Assembly (NCBI GenBank): GCA_004352715.1
Contig: SCFE01000100.1
Coordinates: 1,190,711-1,254,710 of the forward strand
Direction: 5' to 3'
Length of the DNA stretch: 64,000 nucleotides
Origin: Hofstenia miamia
Lineage: Eukaryota > Xenacoelomorpha > Acoela
Of this stretch, positions 10,845 to 23,416 are shown one piece after another (position 1 is the stretch's first letter; every line of letters begins with the position of its first letter). The position numbers were made by a program, and so were the translations under genes. The notes below the pieces were generated by a model. It was not told where the DNA came from. It searched no databases and saw only the letters and a list, made by a program, of their open reading frames with translations.

Positions 10845-13800
10845 CACACTGAGACTCATGCAATGTTACCTCAGAACTCAGTCAGTATACATTAATCATA
10901 CTCAGTTGGTACAGATCCAGAGGTTAGTAATGATCAGCCCTCTACTTCTACACCTTCCATGACTTTCAGGGAGGGTGTCAAACAAGCTCTTGAGACTCCC
11001 ACAACTTCTTTTTTACCATTCAAGTGCCAAATAATCAGTTCCATTGTCACAAATCAACTCTTTTTACTAAATCCAGCAGTAGACAGCAAGAAAGTTTCTT
11101 CAAATATCTTACCAATATGTCTCTAATTGAAGGTGAACTACTCACAAAATTTGCTATTGCAGTGCCAACAATCTCTGAAAGGAAACTCAAGATAAAATCT
11201 CTAGTCTACTAAGTACAAATGAAAACTAAATCAGCTATCATGCTCTACCTACTATAGTAGATCTGGACAAACTTCCAAAATTTAGTGTATTCACTTTCTA
11301 AGCAGAATAGATGTGCCTCAGAAAATACTTGCACAGCACAATTCATGTAACTTTCAAACAAAATATCACTCCCAGAAACATTTACAAATTTGTCAAAAAT
11401 ATGAAAGCTTGCTTAAAAATATACTCTATGAATATCAATTGGAGTCACCAACTTATCATAATTTTTTCAAAAGGAAAACATTGCTAATGAAAAACTAGTT
11501 ACCTGTATGAATCATATTTTGTTCCAAAAACAAATTATGAATGAAAATGAATCTATGCCTGACAAAATACTGGATCTTGAAGAGTGCTTTGAACACTTTC
11601 ATATTATTTGTCAATCCCTATTACACCTAAAAATAGTTTAACTAATCTGATTATAATAGATATTTTGGTTTATAGAAATCTCCCCCTCAATTCCACATTA
11701 TTACTGAGGAATGCCTTGCAGTACTACTTCAATTGCAGAGCTACAAAATTCTGGATCTCTTTACACACCATGACGAAATTTAAACATTAAATGCAAATTT
11801 TCTTTCACTCAGTCCCAAGCCACTATTGACAACATTCACAGCAGATGGTTGCAACTTAAATCCAACAAATATCATAAAAAGCAGTGGCCTANACTGAGAC
11901 TCATGCAATGTTACCTCAGAACTTAGTCAGTATACATTAATCATACTCAGTTGGTACAGATCCAGAGGTTAGTAATGATCAGCCCTCTACTTCTACACCT
12001 TCCATGACTTTCAGGGAGGGTGTCAAACAAGCTCTTGAGACTCCCACAACTTCTTTTTTACCATTCAAGTGCCAAATAATCAGTTCCATTGTCGCAAATC
12101 AACTCTTTTTACTAAATCCAGCAGTAGACAGCAAGAAAGTTTCTTCAAATATCTTACCAATATGTCTCTAATTGAAGGTGAACTACTCACAAAATTTGCT
12201 ATTGCAGTGCCAACAATCTCTGAAAGGAAACTCAAGATAAAATCTCTAGTCTACTAAGTACAAATGAAAACTAAATCAGCTATCATGCTCTACCTACTAT
12301 AGTAGATCTGGACAAACTTCCAAAATTTAGTGTATTTACTTTCTAAGCAGAATAGATGTGCCTCAGAAAATACTTGCACAGCACAATTCATGTAACTTTC
12401 AAACAAAATATCACTCCCAGAAACATTTACAAATTTGTCAAAAATATGAAAGCTTGCTTAAAAATATACTCTATGAATTGGAGTCACCAACTTATCATAA
12501 TTTTTTCAAAAGGAAAACATTGCTAATGAAAAACTAGTTACCTGTATGAATCATATTTTGTTCCAAAAACAAATTATGAATGAAAATGAATCTATGCCTG
12601 ACAAAATACTGGATCTTTAAGAGTGCTTTGAACACTTTCATATTATTTGTCAATCCATATTACACCTAAAAATAGTTTAACTAATCTGATTATAATAGAT
12701 ATTTTGGTTTATAGAAATCTCCCCCTCAATTCCACATTATTACTGAGGAATTCCTTGCAGTACTACTTCAATTGCAGAGCTACAAAATTCTGGATCTCTT
12801 TACACACCATGACGAAATCTTAAACATTAAATGCAAATTTTCTTTCACTCAGTCCCAAGCCACTATTGACAACATTCACAGCAGATGGTTGCAACTTAAA
12901 TCCAACAAATATCATAAAAAGCAGTGGCCTACACTAAATATTGAAAGCCCAAGTAACCAGTATCATATTACCATAGAATGCTTCTTAACCCAGATTGTCC
13001 AAGTCTATGACAACAATGAAAAAAGTCATTTCACTAAGAAATGTTTGAAGAGCAACAAGTATTAGATCTTCAAGGAAAACACACTATATAGTTACTCAGT
13101 ATCTTCCTAGCATTCAATAACTCCTTCACCATGCTACTTCCTCAGAAAACTCTGTTCCAAATCACACTTCAAAATAGCTATCACTGAATTCTCCCATAAA
13201 TTAAAAAACTCTTCTATTGGAAAGATTCCTAACTACATTGCCTCTCAAAGAACAAAGAAAAGACATTAATAGTTTCAAAAAACATGTCTCTAAAGTTTGC
13301 AACTATGGTCATATTTCTACCATTATCATTCAAAATAAACTTAGCATTCATGAGTGAAATACAGGCATTTTTCACTACAACACAAAAAAGTATGTGGGCA
13401 CTATTTTGGAAATTCATTTCAGAGTTTTTAATGATGAAACCCCCATTCCTATGCACGGAAATTTTATTACAATTTAAGCCTCACAGCATGAAGGACTTCA
13501 TCACTAAGTGCAAGAATCATATCATCTTTGCAAAGAACATGGAACTTTTCACTTACTTATGGCCCCAATACTTCAAATACTCTTTCAGAACAATCCATGT
13601 TAATACTGAGACTACAGATGCAAAATCCGCTGTTATTTATAAAACTATTAATTTAAAGTTGAAAACCTCATTACAACTCAGAGAAGAACTGTCAAACACA
13701 AACTTCCTAGAAATGTCTCCCCATCTTCAGGCAGAAATAAAAAAAAGTCATTAATGAAAAGATCACATAAAATGAGGTTATCACTATGCATATTTGGACT

Positions 13801-15110
13801 TGTTAATGGAAATATTCATATTAAATAATAAGCATCAAAACAGCATCATCCCTGTCACTCAGAAATATGCAAAAATCTCTGACATTGAATTAATAAAATC
13901 ACATTTCTTCATACAAAGCTATTCCAAAGTGGAACTCTAAACTCTTATGCGCCCATCAGCAAATAGCCTTTGGCATTGAGTGTGGCAGTGCCAGATTCCG
14001 CCCTGAATGCAAACAAAAAGCACACCATGAGAAAACCTGCTTGCTACAAGTTTTCAATGAAATAGATCACAATCTATGCAACTATCCAATTTTTTTTGGC
14101 ACTCCACATCATCTCATGAAAACTGGCTGGAACTATACAAAAAATAGCTTCTCAAAACAAATTTTGCATACCTCTTCCCATAATGGCGTTAACCATAATC
14201 ATTTCTTACTGTAATGATGAAAAGATTTCTCCAGCCCAACATGGTTTTGCCAGCATTGACATCTGTTATGGCAGCACAGCTAAAATCTCCAAATTGAAAA
14301 AGTCTGATAAATTTTAGAAGGTAGTCAAAATCTTAACTGAATGCAACCAGGAAAATTGACTACTCATTGATTTGAAAAACCCTCTTGAAATTGTTTGCCA
14401 AAAAGGCAAGTTGCGGACATCAAGGAAAGTCTATAAGAATTAAAAGTAAAAAATATTGCATTATTTGCCAGAGCCAACAACTTAATTTGGGCAAACTTAT
14501 GGAAAGAAAACACCAAGCTGTATGCTTTTACCAAACATGTTGAAATTATCACTATGATCCATGCTGGTGGAAACAATCCAAATAAAATCACACACATGAA
14601 ACACATCAACTTTCTACATCAAAATACTAATCATCATACCCAGCTGGTAAAAATCTTTAATTGCCGCTAAAATGACATTAATGGTGGCACTAAAAGGGCA
14701 AAAACTTTACTGTAAATATTACAACATCTTTCAATCCCGAATAAACAATCTTTGTCTGTCAGTGTTGCTTCCAAAGACACGTCATGATCTGCAATACATT
14801 AAATACAAAAACACAGAACTCGAAACCTTTGCTTTTCTCACTTGCAAAACTGATTTATCCCAGGTATAATGGAACAACACCAAGATCTTACAACTTCTTG
14901 ATAACACCAAAAATTTTCTCAATCGAGACGAACCACTGCTACATCTCTAAGGCCACATAAACATTGGATATTACAAAAAACTCACCAAGCATCAACATAG
15001 ATTTGCTTGCTCAAGACCTCGTTTTTGTTATTCTTTTACGTTCTAAAAACTTTTTTCATTCTCGTAATTTACGTGCAGTTCAGCCACTCTCTCTCTTCCG
15101 TCAGCAACAC
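10845..15110 (+). pseudogene. Element A ORF3 (uncharacterised extra ORF), broken
   Basis: Function unknown. This region follows integrase and aligns in order with ORF3 of the inner element. Near 12772-13065, ILDLFTHHDEILNIKCKFS and SRWLQLKSNKYHKKQWP match MIDLYRQTKTIELM and IWRNMKLQQKVGEGWP at 50340-50540. Near 14455-14560, NIALFARANNLIWANLW and TKHVEIITM match IMLFSRVNDIIW and TKRVEIVTM at 52110-52230. At 14672, MTLMVALKGQKLYCKYYNIF matches MTLMIGIKGIQLYHKYYEIF at 52406. The 13284-13754 frame lies between these and has no recognised motif. Stops and frameshifts occur throughout. No signal peptide or membrane segment was seen. Confidence 0.65.
10848..12931. repeat. Direct duplication of about 1.04 kb joined by a single N
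   Basis: 10848-11891 is repeated at 11893-12931 with a few substitutions and a small deletion near 12477. The single N at 11892 marks the join. It looks like two haplotypes of the same ORF3 segment placed in tandem. Confidence 0.9.
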
Positions 15111-15265
15111 AATGGGCGGGGTGCGTAGCATCAGCAGCCTCATTAACTCCAGTTAAGCATTCAAGTTCCTGAAAGGCATTTATGAACTATCCTCTATTCA
15201 GCTTTGATTATGATTGGTTCTCATACATCACTTGGCTAACATAGTAATGCAGCTATTATATATGG
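15108..15265 (+). mobile_element. Possible polypurine tract and 3' LTR start of element A
   Basis: AATGGGCGGGGTG is followed by CGTAGCATCAGC, closely like GAGGAGGGTG then TGTAGCATCATC at the 3' LTR of the inner element (52705). The LTR would then contain the pogo-like insertion at 15266. The LTR end is not found. Confidence 0.4.
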
Positions 15266-16393
15266 TAGACCGGGGGAGAATGGTTAAATTTTCTGCGAAA
15301 GGAATTGTTTTATTCAAAATAAATGTTTAAATACACAATATTGCTGATAGTAATAAAATCCTGGTTAAATAGTACAGAATACAGCAAAATAGAAAACAAG
15401 ATATAGATATACTGTAAAATGCTTATACAATACACATTCAGTATAACATCGGGGTCAAACGGACAAACACGGGGCATAACGGACATTTTTATTAAGAAGT
15501 GTTTGTGTTAAAGTTATTGTATAAAGAAACCCGAAATCTTCTTAAATCGCGTTCTGCACATGTGTTTGACTCAAAACAGTTCTCACAAACCCATAATGTA
15601 CACATAGTACACTCGAAAAAATCTGTTTTTTCATTGCCTCCAAAAAGCGATCCACAAAGTGGACATTTAATCTGAAGTTCATGTTTATTCTTTACTTTTG
15701 ATTTCTGAACTGGCTTACTAGGCTCACTAGAATCCAACACAGCCAACTTTCGGTTTTGTAGAAGCAGTGCCCTTTTGAGCAGTCCAGAGTAGCGGTTTTT
15801 TGAGTCAAATTTTTTGGATAAATTCGTCTGAGGTTGTTATTGCAATATACGGCTGCTTGTGATGGGGTTTGCAATTTTGTGAGGGGGTGGCGAAATAATT
15901 CGTAAAGCTTCTTGAAAGCCCTTTTTGCTAAAACCTTTTTTTCCACTTGTAGGCACTGAAGACAGTCCCGTCTCATCGCAATTGTAGATAAGATGTGGCN
16001 NNNNNNNNNNTAGTACAGAATACAGCAAAATAGAAAACAAGATATAGATATACTGTAAAATGCTTATAAAATACACATTCAGTATAACATCGGGGTCAAA
16101 CGGACAAACACGGGGCATAACGGACATTTTTATTAAGAAGTGTTTGTGTTAAAGTTATTGTATAAAGAAACCCGANATTACCTCTTTTACACGAAGAAAT
16201 TTTTCGGTGTCGTTGAAAAATACATCAATTCTTTGAGCATTAAAAGCTTGTGCTCTAGATTCAGAGAGGATAACTCTGTCATTCTCTTTTTATAACCAAG
16301 CCACCACTCGTTAGTTGCACTCTTTTTGCAAATGAATTAATTATATTAATTAACCATGTCCGTTCTCCCCGATGTCCGTTCTGCCCCGGTCTA
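15266..16393 (-). mobile_element. pogo/Tigger-like DNA transposon with TIRs and TA duplication
   Basis: The left end reads TA-GACCGGGGGAGAATGG (from 15266) and the right end, reverse-complemented, reads TA-GACCGGGGCAGAACGG (to 16393): inverted repeats flanked by the TA duplication typical of Tc1/mariner/pogo elements. Subterminal GGGG...AACGGACA motifs occur twice near the left (15449-15486) and twice near the right (16356-16391, inverted). The interior encodes broken transposase on the minus strand. The internal order is disturbed: 15370-15534 is repeated at 16011-16175 between an 11-N gap and a single N. Confidence 0.85.
15492..16330 (-). pseudogene. pogo/Tigger-like transposase, broken
   Basis: Cut-and-paste transposase. 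Minus-strand order: about 16325-16185 holds NEWWLGYKKR and, one frame over, SRAQAFNAQRIDVFF, matching the CENP-B/Tc5-type DNA-binding domain (WW.GF.KR...A...NR..V..FF). 15998-15941 holds IYNCDETGLSSVPTSGKK, the block with the first catalytic Asp. The sequence then jumps to a C-terminal region with CPLCGSLFGG...C..C..W.C..C at about 15685-15560, a zinc-binding tail seen in many invertebrate pogo-like proteins. The second and third catalytic Asp regions are absent, deleted or lost at the assembly joins. At least two frameshifts. Confidence 0.8.
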
Positions 16394-17363
16394 CCCTATT
16401 TTATATACGTGTTTATTATTTAAATTTTCTGTATCATTGTTTGCTTATATTTTTCTGTAAAATTACTAGTACTTCTTTATAAATGGTTGTGATTGAGTAA
16501 CAAAAATACTCTTAAATTTGCTTTTGCTTAAATCATTTTTCACTACTTGTTTTAATTTATTAGATTGAAACTGGTAAATAAATTCCCTCGGCACTCGAAT
16601 TAGTTCGGTGATTGGCATATACTTTGCTGCCCTAATTTTGGCTGTAAATCATTTGGTCAGCATGAAGCGTGCTTCACTTACTTATGCATTTTCTCACGCT
16701 ATTACTAGTTAGATGTTTATAGTCATGCAATGTAGTTTACTCTCTCTATTAAACAACTACTGTTATTTTGTAATGCATACTGTTTTTCTCTTATGCTGAA
16801 CATTGCTTACATTTTCTGCTAGTATCTACTATAAATGTTATTTTGCTTGCTCTTACTATCACAATTCACTAATTAAGTTGATGCTCAAGTATATATTATA
16901 TACCTTCTGAAAGAGTTGTTTGCGAAATTATATTTCTTAATGATGTAGTCATTACTTATCTAATATTTAGTTATTAATGCTCATTTCATTAGATATTTTC
17001 AGCGTTAGTTCCCGCTAGATTGATGACATAGAATATGAACTGCCATTCCTTAATATTTCTTCTAGCAATTCCATTTCTGAGTTAGCATTGTTTGGAAGTA
17101 TCATGATGGCAACTACAAATCATTTTTAGATGAATAGAATATTTATCTTATTCAAAGAATTAATCGATCTACTTCCTTATTTAGGAAATTAAATTCATTT
17201 AAGTCATTGTCAATTACCAGTTAGACAAGGTTCTTACATCTGCTTTGAAATTGATTAAAAATTTTCTAAATTGCAGAGTTTGCCAATGAAATTTAAATTT
17301 TTGATAAACAAAACAACAGTCTACATATAGGTTTATTATTAATGGTTACATTGCCAAATCAGA
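16394..17363. other. No gene seen; AT-rich
   Basis: No open frame above 60 codons, no motif and no repeat recognised. It may include the remainder of the LTR of element A. Confidence 0.5.
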
Positions 17364-17718
17364 GCATATGTCAGGGTTTTCGATTTGAGTTCAAGTTTTT
17401 ACGTTTTGAGTTCGAGTATTTTTTCAAAGAAAATTGCGAGTTCATGGAGTTTTTTCTAATTCCGAGTTTTTTAAGAATAAGGTAAAATTTATTTTATAAT
17501 TATTCCGAATTATGTCGACTAAAATATAATTATTTGTGTTTGATAAAAAATCTCATATTTAAAATATTTCAAATTTTACGTATTTTGAGTGGATTTTCGA
17601 TCGAGCTCGAGTTTGAGTTTTGATTATTTCTTTTCCGAGTTTTTCCGATCGAGTTTTGGGAGCTTATTCGAGTTCGAGTTCTTAACATTCCGAGTACTCG
17701 AAAAACCCTGGCTTATGC
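17364..17718. mobile_element. hAT-like miniature element (339 bp)
   Basis: The element proper is 17372-17710. Its left end CAGGGTTTTCGA and right end TCGAAAAACCCTG form inverted repeats with the CAGGG start typical of hAT elements. The 8-bp flanks are GCATATGT (17364-17371) and GCTTATGC (17711-17718), six of eight matching, the duplication length expected for hAT. There is no coding capacity. The interior is built of degenerate GAGTTC/GAGTTT repeats. Confidence 0.72.
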
Positions 17719-20210
17719 TGCAGAGATTAACATGGGCCGAAAATTCAGGCCAGTCCCATTGAAATTCACACGAATGTTGGCCTACTTCTCCAATTTTTTA
17801 GTTTGCTACATCAAAAGTTAGTATATAATCTACACACGTAAATGGAAGATCTGAAGTTTGCATTTAGAAGAGTATTTGATACTAATTCAAAACTTCAAAA
17901 TGTAAATTATGTTTTTCAACACATTGCTTATAACTTATATAGCATTCACTGCATTTACGTTGGGTATAATCAGTAGTTTTTTGAAATTTCGGGCCATCTT
18001 TTCCAATACTTCAGCCAATTAGGGCCAGCCTATGTCTAACTCTGCTATATGGTGCTATGTATAAGATCAGTATGTGGGCAATAGGCATTAAGTGCACAGG
18101 CACCGATTATCAATTTTGGCTAGTAAAAACAATATTTTATGCTTTCAGGTTGACTTCGTCAAAATCCACAATAGTATTAGGTGCTTTTCGTGTTAATTTA
18201 AATTATTTCTCATGAACATTAGAAAAAGAGTGTGTCCTATTTGAATGCATAACTTTTAGCACAGACTATTATGAGTTGGGTGCAGCTATTTATACTTTAC
18301 GGCTTGAGTTGGGATGGTATAAAAATCGATGAACATGTCTCCTTTTCTTTTGCAAGACTGCCGATGTAGGATTTGTTATCAGAATTGGATTTTATGTGAC
18401 CCAAGCCATAGAAAGAGGGACAAATTTGTGCTGTATTTTTCTCAAGGAAACAGCATTAATCATAATCCAATCTTGCTTTGTAAAAGCCTTCCTTGCTTAA
18501 GAAACTAAAAGTAAGTAATATGCTGTTTCCTGGGCTAAACTGAATACAAAATAGAAAGACTGAGCATCATAGATAGGTCTTCACTTAGAGATAAGGGGCA
18601 TACTTTCAATGATTGTTTAGATTAAACTTAATCTTGGATACAACCAATTACTGATATCTCCTCAGTAGTTAACATATACATAATAACAATTTTTTTCCAA
18701 ACTATTCGTATCCTACACTAGTGAAATCTTACCAATCAATTACTAAATACATATTAAAAGCTTGTCAAAGATCACTTTTCACCATTTAACCCATGATCTA
18801 ACGAAAACTTGCGTCTATTCCTTCACATGACAGTTGATTAGCTGCAATTGGTTTTTATCTTTGCCTTTGAATTAATCTAANTGGTATAAAAATCGATGAA
18901 CATGTCTCCTTTTCTTTTGCAAGACTGCCGATGTAGGATTTGTTATCAGAATTGGATTTTATGTGACCCAAGCCATAGAAAGAGGGACAAATTTGTGCTG
19001 TATTTTTCTCAAGGAAACAGCATTAATCATAATCCAATCTTGCTTTGTAAAAGCCTTCCTTGCTTAAGAAACTAAAAGTAAGTAATATGCTGTTTCCTGG
19101 GCTAAACTGAATACAAAATAGAAAGACTGAGCATCATAGATAGGTCTTCACTTAGAGATAAGGGGCATACTTTCAATGATTGTTTAGATTAAACTTAATC
19201 TTGGATACAACCAATTACTGATATCTCCTCAGTAGTTAACATATACATAATAACAATTTTTTTCCAAACTATTCGTATCCTACACTAGTGAAATCTTACC
19301 AATCAATTACTAAATACATATTAAAAGCTTGTCAAAGATCACTTTTCACCATTTAACCCATGATCTAACGAAAACTTGCGTCTATTCCTTCACATGACAG
19401 TTGATTAGCTGCAATTGGTTTTTATCTTTGCCTTTGAATTAATCTAAAGAATTGATACATTAATATTCATGACTTTTCAACTTAATGAATATCAGTTTAG
19501 TCTATTTATGCTCTAGAGGAAAAAATTTTTATTTACATGTAATTTTTTCTCGTTTATGTGAAATATTTCAACTAAAGTTTTGTATTTAGTTTCACCATTC
19601 CAGTGCTAGCAAAATACGAAAAAATTTTAACAATTATTTATCAAAATTCAGACTGCATGGGTCAATTGTGTAGGTCAGGTTCCGAACTAATCCTCACAAT
19701 TACTGAGATAAAATACATATGATATAAAATTAATCTCATATAACGAATATATGTTTGTCTTCATATCTTTGTTGTTTTCAATTTGTAAATTACCAATATT
19801 TGCTGTGCTGTACTGCATGAATCGACTTGCAGTTGCATTTTTTATGATCATCAAAGGTGGTGTTTAGAGGTAATCTACGCGACCCTGGTTATTGAAAACA
19901 TAATTTTTTATATAATTTTACAAAATGTGTATATCTATTTTTCAATTCTATCATTCTTTTAGTTTTCATAAGCATACATTTTCAATGTGTCAGTTACTTA
20001 ATAAACTTTCTAGAAATAGTCAAATTTTTGAAATTGATTTAGACTAAAAAAAACGTTAGTAATTTGGGAATTTTTAAAAATTTCTAAGAATTTAACAAAA
20101 TTTGCATAAAATCATTCATTTTTGTCGAACCTCTAACACTTCCTCATTCCTAAATGGATTGACGCCACTGGATCATTGAAATAAACTTTTTTCTATATTT
20201 TCTCCAAAAC
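17719..20210. other. Non-coding, no gene seen, contains a duplicated contig end
   Basis: AT-rich sequence with no open frame above 60 codons. 18315-18880 is repeated at 18882-19447 after a single N, so about 570 bp of this stretch is an assembly duplicate. Confidence 0.6.
18315..19447. repeat. Direct duplication of 566 bp joined by a single N
   Basis: The two halves (18315-18880 and 18882-19447) appear identical by eye. This is expected if overlapping contigs were joined without merging. Confidence 0.93.
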
Positions 20211-20720
20211 AGCCAGTATGGCTAACGGAAAGGAGTTATTCAGCAAGGATAGAGAGGTCCAATATGGTCAGCGTCTATCTCTAACTGTTATTTCCTATTT
20301 TAAGTGATTAACATCAGTATTTTTTATAATCAATCTTCTACACGAACACACCCCAAGCATCATGGCTTGGGATTGTTTCTCTTTCAATGGAACAGAAGAA
20401 ATAAAAATAGTTGATGGTACAGTGAATGCAGCAAGATATTGCAAGATTTTGGAGGATATTCTAGTATAATCTGTTGAAAAACTTCATCTGAATCCGGAAT
20501 AGGTCTTCCTACAAGGCAATGATTCCAAGCACACAGCCAAAATTCCCAAGCAAATAATAATATTGTAATGACAAGGCCTAGTCAGTTACCAGATTTGAAT
20601 ATATGTATATATATATATAAAATAGATCAATTTGATGTTGTTGCTACGTAAGAATAGAACACTGTTAAAACATTGAAATATCAAAACGCTATGCTGCATG
20701 AGCAATTGGAAAGCAAAAAC
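20210..20720 (+). mobile_element. Tc1/mariner transposase remnant
   Basis: Cut-and-paste transposase, catalytic core part only. Plus-strand blocks in order: HTPSIMAWDCFSFNGTEEIK (from about 20345), VNAARYCKILEDIL, KLHLNPE then VFLQGNDSKHTAK (about 20505-20545), which holds the second catalytic Asp, and PSQLPDLNI (about 20577-20603), the block of the third acidic residue region. The N-terminal DNA-binding domain and the first Asp are not readable. At least three stops. No inverted repeats were found around it. Confidence 0.82.
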
Positions 20721-23416
20721 TCAGTTAGTTATATTGCAATTCAAAAAATCTTTTATAATGTGTTTAAATAACAAGTTTAGCTCTATTTGTAGGCTTGTTT
20801 TACAGTTTTTCTACCTATTTTAAGAGAAAACATTAGTTTCTATCATTTAAGTATTTAGTATTGATCGACTGTACAATAAGGAAAATAGCTATTCTTCAGT
20901 AGTGTTGAGTAAAACAATGATTAATCCTATTTTGATTTCAACTTGTCAGGGATAATCCAAAATTAATTGGCCATGATATAACTGATAAAATCGGATCACT
21001 GCCCTTGTCACAATATTTTAATTGTACTGCTTTCAACATGTTAACAGTAAAATTACATGAAAATACTCAAAATGAATTAATTATGCATTGAAATTAATGT
21101 TTACAATTTACTTAATTCAAATATATAACAATAAATTATTGCATCAATATCTAAGGTATACAGAAGAGAGAGGAGCGCGGAGCAGGTTTTGTAAAATTAT
21201 TTCCACCGCAGAGAAAAAAGCTTTACCGTTAGCCATCGCAATGCCCGTTTTTTAAAACAAACTACCGCAATAAATGAAATTTTACTGCGGTATGGCACAA
21301 CAATCGCGATTTTTATTTTCGCAAGAAAAGATATTTTTGAATTGTTTTTAGGGCCATCGATCATTCTTGGAAAAGCTTAAAGATAAATTCTTAGGTATTT
21401 TGTCATTTCGTTCAATTTTGATAGGGTAGTATCAAATTTTCCTTGAAATATGTAAAAATTATTTTTAATATTTTATATGTGAAATCTCTTAGTTTTGCTT
21501 CAGAAACAGTATTTTGAGAAATACTTAGATATTTTAAATCTTAAAATAAAATACGAAAAAAATACAGAGATTTATATATAGCCCCAAACTTATACTTAAG
21601 CCACTACTCACAGCAGTCATAATTACTTAAGATGATTTTTAGGAAAATTTTGAACGTTTTCAATTTCAAGTGCGATTTACCTTATTGCAAAAAAATAATA
21701 GTTCGGTTGAGGTTGTCTATGTATATCAAGTGTAAATTCTGCTGACTAAGATTTCCTTTTGCTAATTTCACCTATTTAGCATTTTAGCTAGTTCCATAAC
21801 ACACTGACACTGAGAACTAAAGTAGAAAACAATGAAAACACTTTGTCACCCAATTAATTACAAAGGCATGGAGAGATTGTGGATTAAAAATACCATTTTT
21901 GGGAAAGAGCTGTGTCTTGGACGGTGTTACTCCAATTATTTTCCGAAGTCCAAACATTTTGGAAAAAATTACATCCTTCTGTTAAATGGCCATCTTTTTT
22001 CTGTTCTATAACAATTACCAATTATATTTATTCAAAGTGTATATCATTTTGGAGTTGAGTGTTTTGACATAAAGAATATTCATAAATATTCTAGCAGTCA
22101 ATCTTTTTTCGTAAATATTATATCTCGCTAACATTGTAACTCTAAATCGGGCATAAATCAAAATTAAGTCTTGAAACCAATTCTCTTACTAAAATGATTT
22201 CCCTGCTACATGATCAACTAGATCACATGAATGTTCCATGTATTCTAATGAACCCAGATTTACCAAGTTGTTCATTGCAATGTGAAAACATGTATCTTCA
22301 TTGCTGGTTTGAAACTGTCTAGTATTTAACGTACCAAAAAATTGTGAAGGCTGATCTGTCGTTACACTCAAGCAATCTAATATTATATTGCAAGGTCAGT
22401 GTGACTGCTACAAACAACAATTTTGAATTTCTATTATTGAACACCTGAATGGAGTATATGTTAAATTGTCTCCACATTCTTAAAATGTATACACTGAAGC
22501 ATTAATGAAGAGCAAGTTAATTTGATGACAAAACTTACTCATTGCATAGAAAGATATTTTTCCGATATGCTTTGTAAAAATATATTGTTGCTTTTATACT
22601 ATATATATACCATAATTAAAAATTCAAATTCAAAATCATCTTAATATAGCAAACAAGAGTGGAGAAGAGGAAAAAAATTGCCAAGAACTAATTTTCATAA
22701 TCGTTTACATTATATTTTCATTTAGATGTAAAAAAGTTTGCAAATAAGAAGAGCTCAATAACTCTTATATGAATAAATGGCAAATGAGTTTTGATGTGTC
22801 AAATCACAATTATTCTACACTAGTAAGAAATTTTTACTACATAAATCACGTGATGAATACCTTTCTAATTCTTGGAGAGTAAAAGCATAGGAGTATTATG
22901 TTGTGCGTAAAGCATTATCATTTACAATGCTTTTTCTAAATCAGTGTCCTATGCGGAATACCACATGAAATGTAATTCATTTAATGTAATTTTTTTTGAA
23001 AATACTTTTTTAGAATAACATGACGTCAGAATTTTTGCATTAAAAATATCGAAATATAATATTGCTAATGTGAATTTTTTTCATGCTGAATCAAACTGAG
23101 ATCAATTGATATAATATTTCTTTCTTTTTGTAGTACTTCCAAATTCCTAAAGAGTAAGCAGTTTTAATATGAAAAAATTGAATCAATTAAGTGCATTAAT
23201 TCAGTCAAAATAAAAAAAGTAAGTATGGTACTCATTCAAATACCTACAATTTGAAATCGCTGAAATATCATACAGAATGCAGCAGCTTCGGACAGTTAAG
23301 TACAACTTCGAATAGTTTCAAAGCATTGATTGATAAATGTTATCTTTCTTGCAATTGATACATTTGCAATCTTGGCATTTGACCGAATAATATCGCGTTG
23401 AGAAGAGTATCATAAA
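20721..23416. other. Non-coding, no gene supported
   Basis: AT-rich and mostly featureless. 21154-21330 has unusual CpG content and a short hairpin (see 21263-21292). A 60-codon minus-strand frame at 22189-22371 was considered and not accepted. This may be the 5' flank or promoter region of the gene at 23417, but no promoter could be identified. Confidence 0.55.
21263..21292. repeat. 12-bp stem hairpin with CCGC/GCGG
   Basis: TACCGCAATAAA, a 6-base loop, then TTTACTGCGGTA: 11 of 12 pairs match and the other is A opposite C (a G-U type change). It lies in a locally CpG-richer patch and could be a foldback or miniature element fragment. Confidence 0.5.

Larger units (their letters stand above)
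2939..15265 (+). mobile_element. Element A: old Ty3/gypsy-type retrotransposon with extra ORF3
   Basis: Plus-strand remains in canonical Ty3/gypsy order: gag (about 3380), protease (4334-4558), RT (from about 5130), RNase H, integrase (about 9200-10230), then a long ORF3 region (10845 to about 15110) and a G-rich tract at 15109-15123 followed by an LTR-like start. It is the most decayed copy in the window. Its apparent 12 kb length is inflated by assembly duplications (5098-9568 and 10848-12931) and by a foreign segment at 6552-6845. Without those it would be nearer 9 kb. The 5' LTR is not confirmed. Confidence 0.75.

Noticed and set aside
15837-16127. Frame starting MSVMPRVCPFDP as the transposase start
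   Set aside because: Its first residues are translation of the subterminal repeat and of the duplicated segment after an N run; only the part from PHLIYNCDETG is transposase.
22189-22371. 60-codon minus-strand frame with a possible acceptor upstream, maybe a host exon
   Set aside because: No recognisable domain, no partner exon and no donor; frames of this length are common by chance.
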